In this document: piece by piece, positions 35,515-47,037 of the stretch
Position numbering within the stretch: position 1 is the first letter of the stretch
Layout: each line of letters starts with the position of its first letter
DNA from: Hofstenia miamia
Lineage: Eukaryota; Xenacoelomorpha; Acoela; Hofsteniidae
Direction of reading: 5' to 3'
DNA: 64,000 nt
NCBI GenBank assembly: GCA_900660155.1
Contig: CABFPE010000119.1
Span: 1,214,151 to 1,278,150 of the forward strand
Program-made: the position numbers and the translations under genes
Notes under the pieces: generated by a model
Told to the model about the DNA's origin: nothing
What the model saw: the letters and a program-made list of their open reading frames with translations, nothing else
The model's database searches: none

Positions 35515-36047
35515 TAATGGATAAAAAAACGTTTAAAGCCCCGCTTACAGGATAAGTTTTTCCTTATGAGTAATATTCTTAAACGCAAAACTTACCAACA
35601 TTTTCTGAGTTCATAGGTTCTCCCTCACGAGCAATTATCACGCGATAATTTCCATTTGCGGGATAAGTTTTCCCTTACATAAGGGGAAGTCATAGGGGAA
35701 AACTTATCGTGTAAACGGGGCTTAATATTGATTAAAAAATTTAAATCGAACTCGTTTGGGACAATGTGTGATGCTATCTTGAAAACCTCTTACTAAATTA
35801 TAAAGAAATATATATATATTAAAATACCACGTCTCTTCTTTCATTGTCATCCTTAATCCGCGGTCGGTGGCAAAACAATAAACTTCGAAGAACTCTCGGT
35901 CTAAAATGATGCATCTTATGACACTATAAACTATAAATAATAAAATTTTATAGTTTATTTTCTTTCTATATATGAAATGTAATACTTCCTTTTTCATTGC
36001 ATGTTTTTCTGACAACTACAAAGAGAATTCATTTGATTTTATTTTTA
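35515..36047. repeat. Right arm of the 2-kb inverted duplication
   Basis: Inverted partner of 34021-34545, including the MITE with the same TAA/TTA flanks. The shared MITE insertion site shows that the duplication happened after the MITE inserted. Confidence 0.85.
35537..35722. mobile_element. PIF/Harbinger-like MITE, copy B (inverted)
   Basis: Ends AGCCCCGCTTACAGGATAAG and inverted partner, flanked by TAA at 35534-35536 and 35723-35725. It differs from copy A by a scatter of substitutions. Confidence 0.65.
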
Positions 36048-36098
36048 TGTTTAAAACTAAATTTACAATCAATAATCTTTAATACATTTCAAAAAAAT
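36047..36098. repeat. Inverted repeat arm adjoining the duplication
   Basis: About 50 bp (TTTAAAACTAAATTTACAAT..) are inverted at 36566-36617. It starts exactly where the larger inverted arm ends, suggesting a multi-step rearrangement. Confidence 0.6.
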
Positions 36099-36502
36099 TA
36101 AATTATGAGATGCATTGAGCAAATATATTATATACTAACTTCTCAAGAAAATGGTATTAATCATTAGATCTTGTATTTTCAAATGATTCAAGAAAAAGTA
36201 AAGAGGTTGAAATTATTTCGAGGATTACATAAACATCATTTGAATAAATTTGACAAAACGTGCTTAACATGTAAGTAATTATTCTTTAAAAAAACCTATG
36301 TTTCTTGTAGGGCATTTGGCTAATGAAATATATGTACTAGATGTCTAGTAAAGTTCATCTTATGAAAATGCATTGCGTCATAAACTTATCAATAATTTGA
36401 CACATAAGCCGAATTTTTGAATGTATATTATCAATTTTCAACTTTGATTGAGAGTATATTTTGATGAATTTTGAAGCTTCATTTATCATTAAGGCAGCTT
36501 AC

Positions 36503-36560
36503 CAATATAGTTAGCGTTACCACTGACTACAGTGCCATTTTCTTTGTCATAGATGCAAAC
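36503..36560 (-). CDS. Candidate internal exon, protein unknown
   Basis: This 58-bp minus-strand segment lies between the acceptor AATGAAAATTTAG and the donor GTAAGCT (ATTG|GTAAGC). Only one of three frames is open, reading VCIYDKENGTVVSGNANYI plus one base. GC content is well above background. It ends in phase 1, which does not match the phase of the RGS exon at 30366. It is therefore either part of another minus-strand gene, separated from the RGS exon by an undetected exon, or a false positive. The product is unknown. Confidence 0.35.
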
Positions 36561-36565
36561 CTAAA

Positions 36566-36617
36566 TTTTCATTTTTTGAAATGTATTAAAGATTATTAAT
36601 TGTAAATTTAGTTTTAA
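36566..36617. repeat. Inverted partner of 36047-36098
   Basis: AAATGTATTAAAGATTATT continues to AGTTTTAAACAT. It lies directly upstream (minus sense) of the exon candidate's acceptor. Confidence 0.6.
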
Positions 36618-38164
36618 ACATATTTGCGTTTGATTTAAATAAAATTCGCTAGAATTAAATAATTCATTTTTAAATTTCTGTTCTATTATTGTCATTTTCT
36701 GATTCTTCTTAAATTCTAAAATAGAGTTAATCCAATAAATTTAAATTATTCTAATTATTTTCAAAATTTGCACCAATAGATAAAAAACATGTATTGCATT
36801 TTAAGGCTTTATATTTTTTGTTAAAATACATTAAATTTACATTCAATTTCGAAATTTTATTGCGTTTGTAAAATAGTCATTCTTAAAACATTTTCATTCA
36901 GTTTTGCATAGGAAATGATGTCATAAGGAGGCGTTCACAGTAATGGTATCAGGAGTAAAACTTGATTTTTGCAAAGAATGTGAGGTTCTATAATGAAGTA
37001 CACGTCTTAAATAACTTTGTTTGATAATACAATTGTAAGATTTTGAAAAATACCAAAAATTAAAATGTCTTGAAATGACACACAGTCCTATACCATTCAC
37101 ATCGAACATTCAAATTAAGTTCAATAACACTAACTTTTACATTCATTATGACAAGAAATACAAAAATTAATACCCTAAAATTTATTTTTTATCAAATATA
37201 TAAACTTACTTCAACCTATGCATCTGAATTAGACAAAATCTAAAGATTTTTTAAGCCAATGGATATCCTCGACAAAAGATAAAAAAGGAAATAACATCTT
37301 TAATCAACAATGTGATAAATTAAAATAAGGAGAAAAGAGCAAGAAAAAAGGAAAAAAACTTTACCGAAAAATTGAGTCTATTCAAATTTCTATGAAAAGA
37401 TTTTGCAAAAAATTATCCAATATAAATAAGAGATTGAAAATAACACCTAGCACTCCAATATTTCAATCCACTAAAACTGAAAATCAAATTCAAAATTGCA
37501 TTCTCATCCAAATTTAGATATTGCCAATGAATATCATCGACGTTTTGCAAATTACCTCCAAAACGATGTCGACAGTAACTACATAGTTATCACTTCTGTA
37601 AAATTTGTCTCCAAAACCAAAATGATAGAGGGGTTTTAACTGCTTAGAATATAATAGTGTTCCTAAATATGTTTGCAAAACTATATCATAATGTAAATGA
37701 AGTTAGGCATTCTTGTCTTACTATATTCATTATAAAATACAAGTATGCATAAAAAAGAAAGCATGATTATGATTTACTACATATTTGATAATAGGAAAAA
37801 TTAATTTTAATCGAATTAAGTCAATAATCCGTCACAAGATGGCGTAAAATATAAATATTTCGAGGAATTTTTTCGTAAAGATATTTGGTAGTTTTCATTT
37901 ACTATGATCTTCAACTTCAATAATGGAGTGATTAGGTGGGACCCATGTAATTAACCTTGCGATTTTCAACATAAATTTACATTCTAGTTATGTATAATAA
38001 TTGTTAATTTATTGCAAAATTTATCACATAACAAAGCACAGGTGAAACTAACGAAATCCTTGTAAAAAAGGTAAGGAAAGACTGCTGATTAGTTTTAGGA
38101 GCATATAATATGCTAAAATGCGGGATCAACCTGGTCTGAAATAGTATAAATTAATACATTAATG
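36618..38164. other. AT-rich DNA, nothing firm
   Basis: A donor-like GTAAGT at 37204-37209 (minus) follows a possible 30-bp segment (FCLIQMHRL), too short to support. Other frames are unremarkable. Confidence 0.35.
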
Positions 38165-38191
38165 TATATATATATATATATATATATATAT
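38165..38191. repeat. (TA)n microsatellite
   Basis: About thirteen TA units. Confidence 0.9.
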
Positions 38192-38348
38192 TGTGTACAA
38201 AGTGTGCTTACTATATTCATTGTAAAAAACAAGAAATATTTTATGTAAACATGTTTCGAGTGTCTCCAATAATCTTCAGTACAAAATAACTAAAATAATA
38301 TGGCGGTAAATACAAATTTTATGATTATAAAATTTTAATTCGTAGATC

Positions 38349-38579
38349 TTATACGATATTTAGTCTTTGACTTAATTGTCTATATAGTAGATTCTCCTTA
38401 GTTTCTTTTATGAATATAGCTTCTGCAATTTTTGTATGCTTGATTTTCATTAAAATAGTAAAGTTCTTCCTCTTAGATGCATGTTCATGGCAATATATTT
38501 CTGATTGAAGATGACCTCGCATATGCTCTGAAATTATAAATGTGATGAAATGAAAGTTCATACATTGGGGAAACAACAA
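38349..38579 (-). mobile_element. Retroelement tail resembling a GIY-YIG endonuclease C-terminus
   Basis: This is a 76-codon minus frame. Residues 19-70 include EHMRGHL, then a C..H region, FTIL, and KIAEAIFIKETKENLLYRQL. Non-LTR and Penelope-type retroelements with a GIY-YIG nuclease end with EH(L)..H....C..C..FxIL......(K)IKEALxIKxxxPxLNKQ, which fits well. Reverse-transcriptase sequence is not seen upstream, where a (TA)n run follows. It looks like an old fragment. Confidence 0.4.
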
Positions 38580-38593
38580 GGCAATTTGAGTAC

Positions 38594-38599
<6 letters not shown>

Positions 38600-38626
<27 letters not shown>
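38600..38626. repeat. (TA)n microsatellite
   Basis: About thirteen TA units, directly upstream of the retroelement tail. Confidence 0.9.
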
Positions 38627-39139
38627 GTCATTTACAGCAGCTCTACTCAACGCAATGTTCTGTATTCGTTCTTCTCATTTTTCATAGAATGGCACCTTTA
38701 TTATTTTGTGTACTTAATTAAAAACAATGGATTTTTCTCAGACCTGATCTAATGAAAATATATCTCAATGCAGGAATTGTAATTCAGTTGAAATTAACCA
38801 TAAAACATTTTTAGCAATTGAAGCAAAGCCTTACAAGTTTTTTTTATCTCTCTGAATTAGTTTTTTGGTTGCTGCTAAACCTACCACTCTCAATGAATAG
38901 TCTTTCGAAGCTGTCCGAATTGTTCTGTTTGCCAGAACTAATTTGGTAAAATGTTTGTTGTATTTGAACGTAAAATCTTTATTCCAAAAATGAGAAGTTC
39001 AATGAGTGATCCAGATTATAAAGTTCTCGTAATTGCGAAATCGGACAGTCTGATCTGTTTACAAACTATTGGAATGGTGGCATACCATTCGGGCTGATGA
39101 CAATTTCGGTAGAACTCGTTAACGATAGATTTTCTTCGA
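38627..39139. other. DNA with no clear feature
   Basis: Composition is less AT-rich from about 38880 on. No splice-bounded frame was identified. Confidence 0.3.
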
Positions 39140-39430
39140 AGCAACCAATCACAATATCAAAGTATTATTGAAAACTTGCGAATTAGAGTTCACATATGCT
39201 TCGGTAAAGCTGGGTTTCTTTTCGGAATCCCAAATCACAGTAATCCTAGGAAGTCAATTTCGTTTTATGTAATCAAAGCTCAAACACATATAGGTATCAA
39301 TCTTCTCTTCATTGGATGGATAGTCCCAATAGTAGCACTCAGGATGAGAATTGCGTTTTCATTTTGTTAAGCAGTATGCATCAAATTCAGTGGTGTCTTT
39401 TTCGATTTGCAAAATATCGATTGTTGTTTT
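39140..39430 (-). other. Coding-like decayed stretch, unknown
   Basis: A single minus frame reads about 90 codons of balanced sequence, with phrases HPECYYWDYPSNEEKIDTYM and LPRITVIWDSEKKPSFTEAY, but contains several stops. It continues with less clarity towards 39640. It may be a pseudogene or a dead DNA-transposon ORF. I do not recognise the family. Confidence 0.25.
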
Positions 39431-40496
39431 AAAAAATTTAGTTTTAAAATAATTCATTGCAGGAGCTGAAGCTCTTGATCTATTAATATCAACTCATGGT
39501 ATGATGCGTGTATTAAGGTAGACTATAAATTCGTATGTTTTTGGTATGTGACAAGACAGTGAATACTTGGAATGACACCGAGTAATAAACCAATTCTAAA
39601 CTACACAGTGTATCTATAAAGCTTCAAACCGATTTGTCCACATTTTCAAGAGATTTCTTGCGGCAATTAAGAAAATCAGAAATTTTATAGTAGTGAAGCA
39701 TCTACGGGGAAGACTTGTGTCAAAAATTTAATCCTGTTGCAGAAGTATTATATAATTAATTATTCACTATATTTAATAAAAATTCAGATTTTTCAAAACA
39801 AAATTCAGAGAATAAGAGGTCTAAAGCAAATTTTAACAACATGAAAAAAGTCAGGGGTTCTTGGGAGAAGACATGGCCCAGATTTTAAGACATATATTAA
39901 CGGATATCTTCTCTATAGTGTGCACTTTTCGAAATTCTGATGTCTTTAGGAGTTTGGTTAAATAATGAAACGGTCAATGTTGAGAATTTTTAATCGTTTT
40001 GGATTGTTGAACTACAGTAATTGTTATAATTTTGATTTTACAACCAACAACATTTCGTTTGTTTTGAAGTCAAATATGTATGAAATTTTAATGAGACATC
40101 TATTTCATATCCTCTGCCACCTGTTTAGGAGGTTGTTATATAGTCCTTCATCCTTATCTATAGTAAGTAAACTTTTGCAAGAATATAGTAAGAAAAGTAT
40201 AGTATTCATACACATTTTAAAAAGTTTTTGCTAAAAAATTTCTAAAATAAAATGGGAGTCTTCAAATTTTGAATTTGAAGTACTTCTCTTATGGTTAAAT
40301 ACCATAAAAATTGCTAAATAACTTTTTAATAAGTACATAAATTCATTATGTAGTGAAAATATTTATACGGAATTTGTATTCACAATAAATAAATTGATCC
40401 TGGAATGGGGAATTATAATGGTAACCCTACCGAAATTATTCTATCAAATATGGTGTTCGCATGTTCCTAGACTTGATTATAGTTTTAAATTCACTC
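39431..40496. other. AT-rich DNA, nothing recognised
   Basis: A plus frame at 39965-40234 (89 codons) is lysine/leucine/phenylalanine-rich, has no motif and looks like chance. Confidence 0.35.
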
Positions 40497-41281
40497 TTTA
40501 ACTCAGACTTCTCGTGGATTTTGTATTTTTAAAATTGCATTTGTAAATTTACATTCGTGTTAAATATATTTCCTTCATTAATTCATGTCTGAATCTGCTT
40601 CTATAGAATTGTATTGTGCTAATGGTTCATATTCATGAATTAATACTGAATATCATTTTTAAGAAATGCATTGTTCTGTTCTCCGTAAGACAAATTTACT
40701 CCAAGTCGCAATTCAATTCCATTATTTCTATTTTTTAAGAAATTCTAAGTGAAAAATTTATTTTTTACGTTTTTTACGCACTGCTCTTTTAATTTACTAG
40801 AAAAGCTTTTAATTAATCAAAAAAATTCAATACAGGTATGGCAAAAAAGTTGGAGCATCAGACATATTATTATCGCTTCTCTCAGGAANTTTAACTCAGA
40901 CTTCTCGTGGATTTTGTATTTTTAAAATTGCATTTGTAAATTTACATTCGTGTTAAATATATTTCCTTCATTAATTCATGTCTGAATCTGCTTCTATAGA
41001 ATTGTATTGTGCTAATGGTTCATATTCATGAATTAATACTGAATATCATTTTTAAGAAATGCATTGTTCTGTTCTCCGTAAGACAAATTTACTCCAAGTC
41101 GCAATTCAATTCCATTATTTCTATTTTTTAAGAAATTCTAAGTGAAAAATTTATTTTTTACGTTTTTTACGCACTGCTCTTTTAATTTACTAGAAAAGCT
41201 TTTAATTAAACAAAAAAATTCAATACAGGTATGGCAAAAAAGTTGGAGCATCAGACATATTATTATCGCTTCTCTCAGGAA
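40497..41281. repeat. 392-bp tandem copies joined by one N
   Basis: 40497-40888 and 40890-41281 agree at every base I compared except one (T/A in AATTAATCAAAA versus AATTAAACAAAA), with N at 40889. Two alleles or overlapping contig ends placed in tandem explain this best. A true recent tandem duplication is the alternative. Confidence 0.85.
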
Positions 41282-41557
41282 ATTACTTTCTTGATCTTTT
41301 TGGTATTTCACAGATAAATAAGATTACTACCCGCTTTATTAGTAAAAGTGTCTAAGTGCATTGCTCTAACAAAACACTGTGCGCTTTTATCGGTAATAAT
41401 TTGTAATTTGCAATTTGCAGGTATTCTCCAGACAATGAAAAATAAGAGTTAGTTGCAAATATTAGATATAAAACTCTTAGAAAATATAAATTCGTATCCT
41501 TCAATTATTTTCACATCACAAATCTAGTCTTTTTCAGTTACTAATGCGGTGAACAAT

Positions 41558-41594
41558 CAAGGACGCTCTAAATAAATTATTTAGAGCGTCCTTG
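41558..41594. mobile_element. 37-bp perfect palindromic hAT-like mini-element
   Basis: Two 18-bp arms (CAAGGACGCTCTAAATAA) are perfectly inverted around one base. GAACAAT occurs directly on both sides (41551-41557 and 41595-41601). It shares the CAAGGACG end with the 53-bp element at 17386-17438. There is no space for anything but the two ends. Confidence 0.55.
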
Positions 41595-41684
41595 GAACAA
41601 TATATATGCCTTCTATAGCTATTTAAATTTTAAAAACTCTCTTAATGATGTGGAAATTATTTCTTGTAAATACATTGGCAATAG

Positions 41685-42105
41685 GCTAGGAAATCTGCAA
41701 AAGCCTATTTCTCATGTACATGTACAAAGTTATTAAAATGTTCCCCAATTGTTACTTTAAATTGAAAAAATATTAGTTAGATAGAAAATTAAGTTTTTAT
41801 CAATTTTTTTAGATAAATATTCAATTGAAAANGCTAGGAAATCTGCAAAAGCATATTTCTCATGTACATGTGTATAGAATAACTAAATCGTACTTGCAAA
41901 TAACTTAAGGAAGCAATCTTGCTAAACATAGCATGCTCGAAAAATAACATGAATTATGATTTCAAAAAATAGTAAAAGTGTGATATGCATATTTAATTAC
42001 AAAATTATTAAAATGTTCCCCAATTGTTACTTTAAATTGAAAAAAATATTAGTTAGAAAGAAAATTAAGTTTTTTTCAATTTTTAGATGAATATTCAATT
42101 GAAAA
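41685..42105. repeat. Tandem copies joined by one N, differing by about 127 bp
   Basis: 41685-41831 and 41833-42105 match at both ends, but the second carries about 127 extra bases (41872-41998), plus a scatter of substitutions. N is at 41832. This is what two diverged haplotypes look like when laid end to end. Confidence 0.8.
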
Positions 42106-42635
42106 ATGGATGCATAAATGTTGGAATTTATATTAATATTCTTTCTTCAATAACTATTTCCTTACAAATTTTCAATAAATAAATTATTGAAAAAACAATT
42201 TTTTCAATAGATTTTCAAATTTGAACAAGATGATATTGACAAGTAACGTAATTGACAGTTTTGCCTAGAAAAACTCATTCCTTTAGTGTTTACTACTACA
42301 GAAATCATGGCAAAGGCCAAGTCAAAAACTACATTGACGTCAGGATTTTTTACTAAAACTAAGGAATATACTATTTTGGTGTTTGAATTAACTCTCTGAC
42401 GTAAGATACTAGTTAAACAATTTCAGTACGTCATATTGCATATTGCAATCCCATGTTAAAGAAGACTAAGACTAGGGAAGCGCTTTATTTTGCGATTCCC
42501 TATAACGCCAAGCTTTGTAGAACGATTATATAATTGATAAAAATTGAAAACAAAAAAGACAAATCAATATTGAGTTGTGTAAATGTCATTTAATGTGCAA
42601 TATCAATTTTGTTATTAAATGAATATATATATATA
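42106..42635. other. AT-rich DNA ending in a short TA run
   Basis: Nothing was recognised before the TA run at 42622-42635. Confidence 0.4.
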
Positions 42636-42832
42636 GCCTCCAGCCGAACATTCACCTCTCCATTTTTCCATTAACATTTGGCTTGATGGCAATTATATAG
42701 CTTGATTTTGACTTCATTTGTATTTTTATAACTATTCGACAATATATTTCCAAGAGACTGCCTGAAAATAGAAATCTAGTATCTAATCAATTACGAAGAA
42801 AACTTCGGGGAGGAGTGTTCGGTTGGATGGCC
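42636..42832. mobile_element. TIR element (MITE), about 197 bp
   Basis: GCCTCCAGCCGAACATTCACC at the left corresponds to the reverse complement of the right end, GGCCATCCAACCGAACACTCC. The flanks are TATA and TTATA, so the target duplication (TA or TWA) cannot be settled. A 102-codon minus frame (42787-43095) starts just beyond and reads into the right end; it has no motif. Confidence 0.5.
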
Positions 42833-42937
42833 TTATATGCAGAGTGCTTTTGATATATATGTTTTTCTTTTTGCACGAACATTTTCACCAAATACTTTAT
42901 TGCATGTGATTTTCGTCTGCATTTAAAATCTATATTT

Positions 42938-42971
42938 CCATGGATGTCTACTATATAGTAGAAATCCATGG
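42938..42971. repeat. 34-bp near-perfect palindrome
   Basis: CCATGGATGTCTACTATATA continues to ATCCATGG. The dyad is broken by one mismatched pair. It may form a cruciform; no target duplication was seen. Confidence 0.5.
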
Positions 42972-45624
42972 TACTTCTAATGTGGTTGCAAATGCTTAAA
43001 CCATAGTTACAATGCAACTGAATATATTTTCTGAGAAAACTTCTAGAGCTTTTGCGTTGTTCTTCCCTGAGTTTTTTCTGCGCATTTAGAGACAATAAAT
43101 TAATTGTTCTGCAGAGCGTAGAATATTTTCGTCAACCTTTTACAATATTTTGCATATTTTAAAAAATTAAAACGTTTTTAGTCAAGCATGTTTAAAGGTC
43201 AATTTCCAGATTGTAACACATTTTTAAGAGCATCTAGATTCAAATTTCATGAGGGAATATAATTTTAGATGAAATGACGCAGTGCTTGCATTTTAACACC
43301 AGTTGTCTATGGATATGAAATTATAGATTCAATAAAAGGTTTTTCGTAACACTAGAACAAGCAAGTGGTCGAATTTGATGCTTTAAAAATTCTTGTTTAC
43401 TTAAGAGCTTGTTCACAAGATACGACAGCAGATATATGCACCTCTTATTGTCTGGACAATCAATTTCAATTTCAATTGTAAATTGTATATATTTTAGCAC
43501 ATTATGTTTTCTGTCCGAATCCTTTTTAGTGTTTTATGTAGATGCCAAATAGATTTACGCAAAAAGAAATGACTAGCAGCATTGAAAATAAAGAATTAAT
43601 GACCAGCTATCTTTTTAACACACTTGTATATTCTTTTGAATTTTAATATTAGACAAACATTTTTTATAAAGTCAATAGCGTTTATCCAAGATTTTTGTAA
43701 ATGAAGAGTAGAAACAAAATTATAAATATGATGAGCTTGCACTTCGACGATATTTTATTATTAGGCGTGATATTTGTTTTTTGATGTCATTGTACATTTT
43801 TCTATATCAGGTTAAACTTTGTAATTTAGAGGTGAAATCCAAGCCATCCTGGCCTTTAGTTACTTATCAGCAGCGTGGCCTGAACAACTAATTTCCGTTT
43901 GTTTATCATTCTAGGTTTCTTCTCAAAAATCTAGGACAAGATAAATTTGAAAAACGTATTTCGCAAAGAAATGACGTTGAAATCTTGAATTTCGTATTAC
44001 TTATAAAGAAAACCAACAAAAACTTTCCAAGTAAAGCAAGATTTGATATTCCAAGGGTTATGATAATTTACAGCTTTTTAGCTTCTTTTCTGAGTGTCAA
44101 TTTTCAAAAAAATGTAGACATCTAACACATTGATGGTGGTTTGTGAAATGTTAATATAAACCGGAAGTCAACAACCAGATATATATTTAAATAAATCAAT
44201 GTCAGAATTTGGTAAATAGTGGCATGAGATAAATTAATTCTTTACTCAACGTATTAATTTCCACACAATTCTTATTTATTTTGATATAGTGAAGAAACAG
44301 CAAATGTTAATAGCTATGTATATATTTAAAAACTAGTTAACGACGTTTTTTTTCAGAATACTATTATTTGTAATTCTTTATATTTTTCTTAAAAACAGAC
44401 TAAAAATTAAAAAATTTTTTAATGCAATAACTAAAACCATCAAGGTAAGTATACGGTCAACTACAGGAATACGTTAATCGAAATTAGAGAAAGGAGCTGT
44501 TTTAAAAACCAACATTTCAACGCAAAAATTGTTTTAGAATTGTTTAATTTAAATACACATGTTAAACAACGTTATAACAAATTCATAAGGTTTGGAGAAA
44601 TGAGTATGTAAAAGAAGAAATTACTGGACTAATATGCTAATAATATGGGAATGTGTGCGTACCTGGCTGACATCGATTTCAACGAAAATGCGCTAAAGCT
44701 AAATCACTTAAAATTAAAATGTTTTAAACAATAAGGTCAAGGAAGATTAGTTAGATATTCCTATGCTATAACTTTTTAATAGTTGGTCATGCACGTAAGT
44801 ATTAAAGCTGAAACTTTTATTGTATGCATATTTTTTGTATTTGTAAGTTTTCCCATCTTATTTACGAAATTGCAACACTAAAACTTTTCTGTGAAGGTAA
44901 GAGAGTGACTTACAGTTAATTATTGCATAGAATTTTGTGAATAAATACCTTGTCCTAACTTGATATTACAAGATACATATTGGAAAACCGCATTTCTCTG
45001 TGCTAGAATAATTTCAAACTGATCAGATAATTGAAAATATGGATTCAACTCACAACACAATATACAATTACCATGTATATTGCACACACTCAATTTCCTT
45101 TTGTGAAGAATATATTAAAATATTCTTATTTTTCTAAATATTGTTCGAATATTGCATATTTTACTGTATTTTTAATGGCTGTATCTAGTATATGTTTTTC
45201 TAATAAGCGTCTAGCCAGTTGACTTGATTAATTAAAAGATTCTAGAGATGTTACCTATTTCTGGTAACCCTTCAAAAAAGTTAATGAGAAAGTTAAAATG
45301 AAAAAAAAATGTTAGTAAACATAAGTTACTTTTCGGACAAAGAAATATATTGAATAAATTTACACAGATATAGTTGTATTTAGCATACTCATTGTATTCT
45401 CTGATAGTCCATCAGGAACACAGGTTCCAACCAGCGATTATTGCGGTTGACACAGGTATTTATTGTCAATTAGTTTCGGTCAGCTCCCCTTAATTAAATG
45501 CAATACTAAGCAAAACTCTATTTCATTGTGCCTACAATTTGAAGGAATTAACTGTTACATTAAATGGAATATTTACAAAATATTTATCAAATCCGTGAAA
45601 TGTGCTTGGATTTTCCTGTTTCAG
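42972..45624. other. AT-rich DNA, nothing firm
   Basis: A short balanced plus frame at about 44646-44731 (MGMCAYLADIDFNENALKLN..) has no splice sites. Otherwise no structure was seen. Confidence 0.3.
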
Positions 45625-45688
45625 GTCATCGGAATGAAGTCAGAAACATGGCCTCTCTTCAATCAAAGATATTAGTTGCTGACTACAG
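45625..45688 (+). CDS. Candidate exon, protein unknown
   Basis: This 64-bp plus-strand segment lies between a strong acceptor (TTTTCCTGTTTCAG) and a perfect donor (ACTACAG|GTGAGT). Only one frame is open: two leading bases, then HRNEVRNMASLQSKILVADY, then AG. The ATG sits in a good context (AAACATGG), so the exon could hold a start codon giving MASLQSKILVADY.. It ends in phase 2. The acceptor at 54432 begins with one base (C) in an open frame and would join in phase, but that link is speculative. The orientation is opposite to the RGS-like gene. No homologue is recognised. Confidence 0.38.
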
Positions 45689-46184
45689 GTGAGTTAAATA
45701 CACGAATTCATTAAGTAAGCATACTAAGTGTCGTTACAAAGCAATAAACGTCTCTTTTTCTTGGGAAAATGACATTTTAGGAGAACTTCGATATACACAT
45801 TAAAATTTGTGCTAAATTTACAGGTAGTTTCCAATAGCTGTAAAACGAAGAATGTTTCAATGAATTTTTTAATTAAACCTCTTAAGATTAAATTATATCG
45901 TTCAACCACAACAATGTTTAAATTTAAACATATTTGAAAATTTCTAGTCTTAAAAAATTCGATACTCTTAGCTTCATTTCATTTTACAAGAGCTTGGTAG
46001 CCTGTGATTAAAAATGTCAGGATCCCACAAAGACTGTGCAAATACTGGTAATATGTGTACCCCTCCGTAAGATGTTCATGGTTATCTGTACCCGGAGAAT
46101 CCGTACTCGTCAAAGTCTTACCGTGGTCAACCCGAATGCCCTTAGATTCAATTTCAACAACTAATGTATTCATAACTCTAATCT

Positions 46185-46880
46185 AGTGCTGTGCGAGTAC
46201 GCTAACTTTGATAACGCTAGCCGCCCGTCTTACTAATCCTTATATATGTACCCACAGAATCTGTAATTACCATGCCCGTTAGCAATGTGCGCGTACGGGT
46301 GACTGTATTTCCATTTCACATTATGTGCACACTTAAATTTAATATTTTCAAAACAAATTACAAATAAGATTCTGAAAAACTACTATATAATAAACTTGAA
46401 TTGTGTTTGAAATTTTACTGAAAATTCTTCAATTTTTGGTACGGATGGGTACAGTGAAAGAAAGTGTTCCTTTACGGGCGGGTACTGCAATAAAATACTC
46501 TACTCGAATAACGCGAACACCCATACCCGAACATATTTATCATTAATAAATTCCAACCCAGTTATTTACTACAAATTATATGCTCATTCAAGCTTCAATT
46601 TTTAAATTGTTTAAAGAAAAAACATATTGCAACAACTTTCTCATGATTTATTGACAAAGCCTCTTTGAAATGTGTGTATACGCGTTCAAAGACAAATTCC
46701 CAATATAGCTTCCCTAAAAGTTATTAATTTTACAACATATTCTTTCTGCATTTTATCTGTGCTTTATCCGTTATTTATATTTCTTTACATGTACCTGTAA
46801 AACCTGTCTTCGAACCCGCCCTTACCTGAGTGCAGAGGGGTAAAAACGGGTACCCTAGATCTACCCGATCGAAGTGAAAT
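46185..46880. repeat. Diverged repeat with ACCCGTACCC/GGGTACGGG words
   Basis: TAGTGCTGTGCGAGTACG at the left looks like a hAT-type end. Words such as CGGATGGGTACAG, GGGCGGGTACTG, CACCCATACCCG and ACGGGTACCC are scattered to about 46862 on both strands. No matching right terminus was identified. It is probably an old non-autonomous element. Confidence 0.3.
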
Positions 46881-47037
46881 TTTGACAAGTTAACCCAGCT
46901 GGACCGATTTGCCATTTTGAAGAATCGACTTAACTCGAACCAACTTGTTTCTACATTATAATACAGACAAAATCAAAGTGATTTTGCATTATCATTATTT
47001 GCCAAAACCACCTGTTGACCGAATTTCCTCGGTGTTA

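Noticed and set aside
34067-36015. Matching 65- and 97-codon frames on opposite strands
   Set aside because: They are the same sequence in the two arms of the inverted duplication. The similarity reflects DNA duplication and there is no codon-level evidence of selection.
42787-43095. 102-codon minus frame
   Set aside because: It runs into the end of a MITE, has no motif or splice site, and spans a palindrome.
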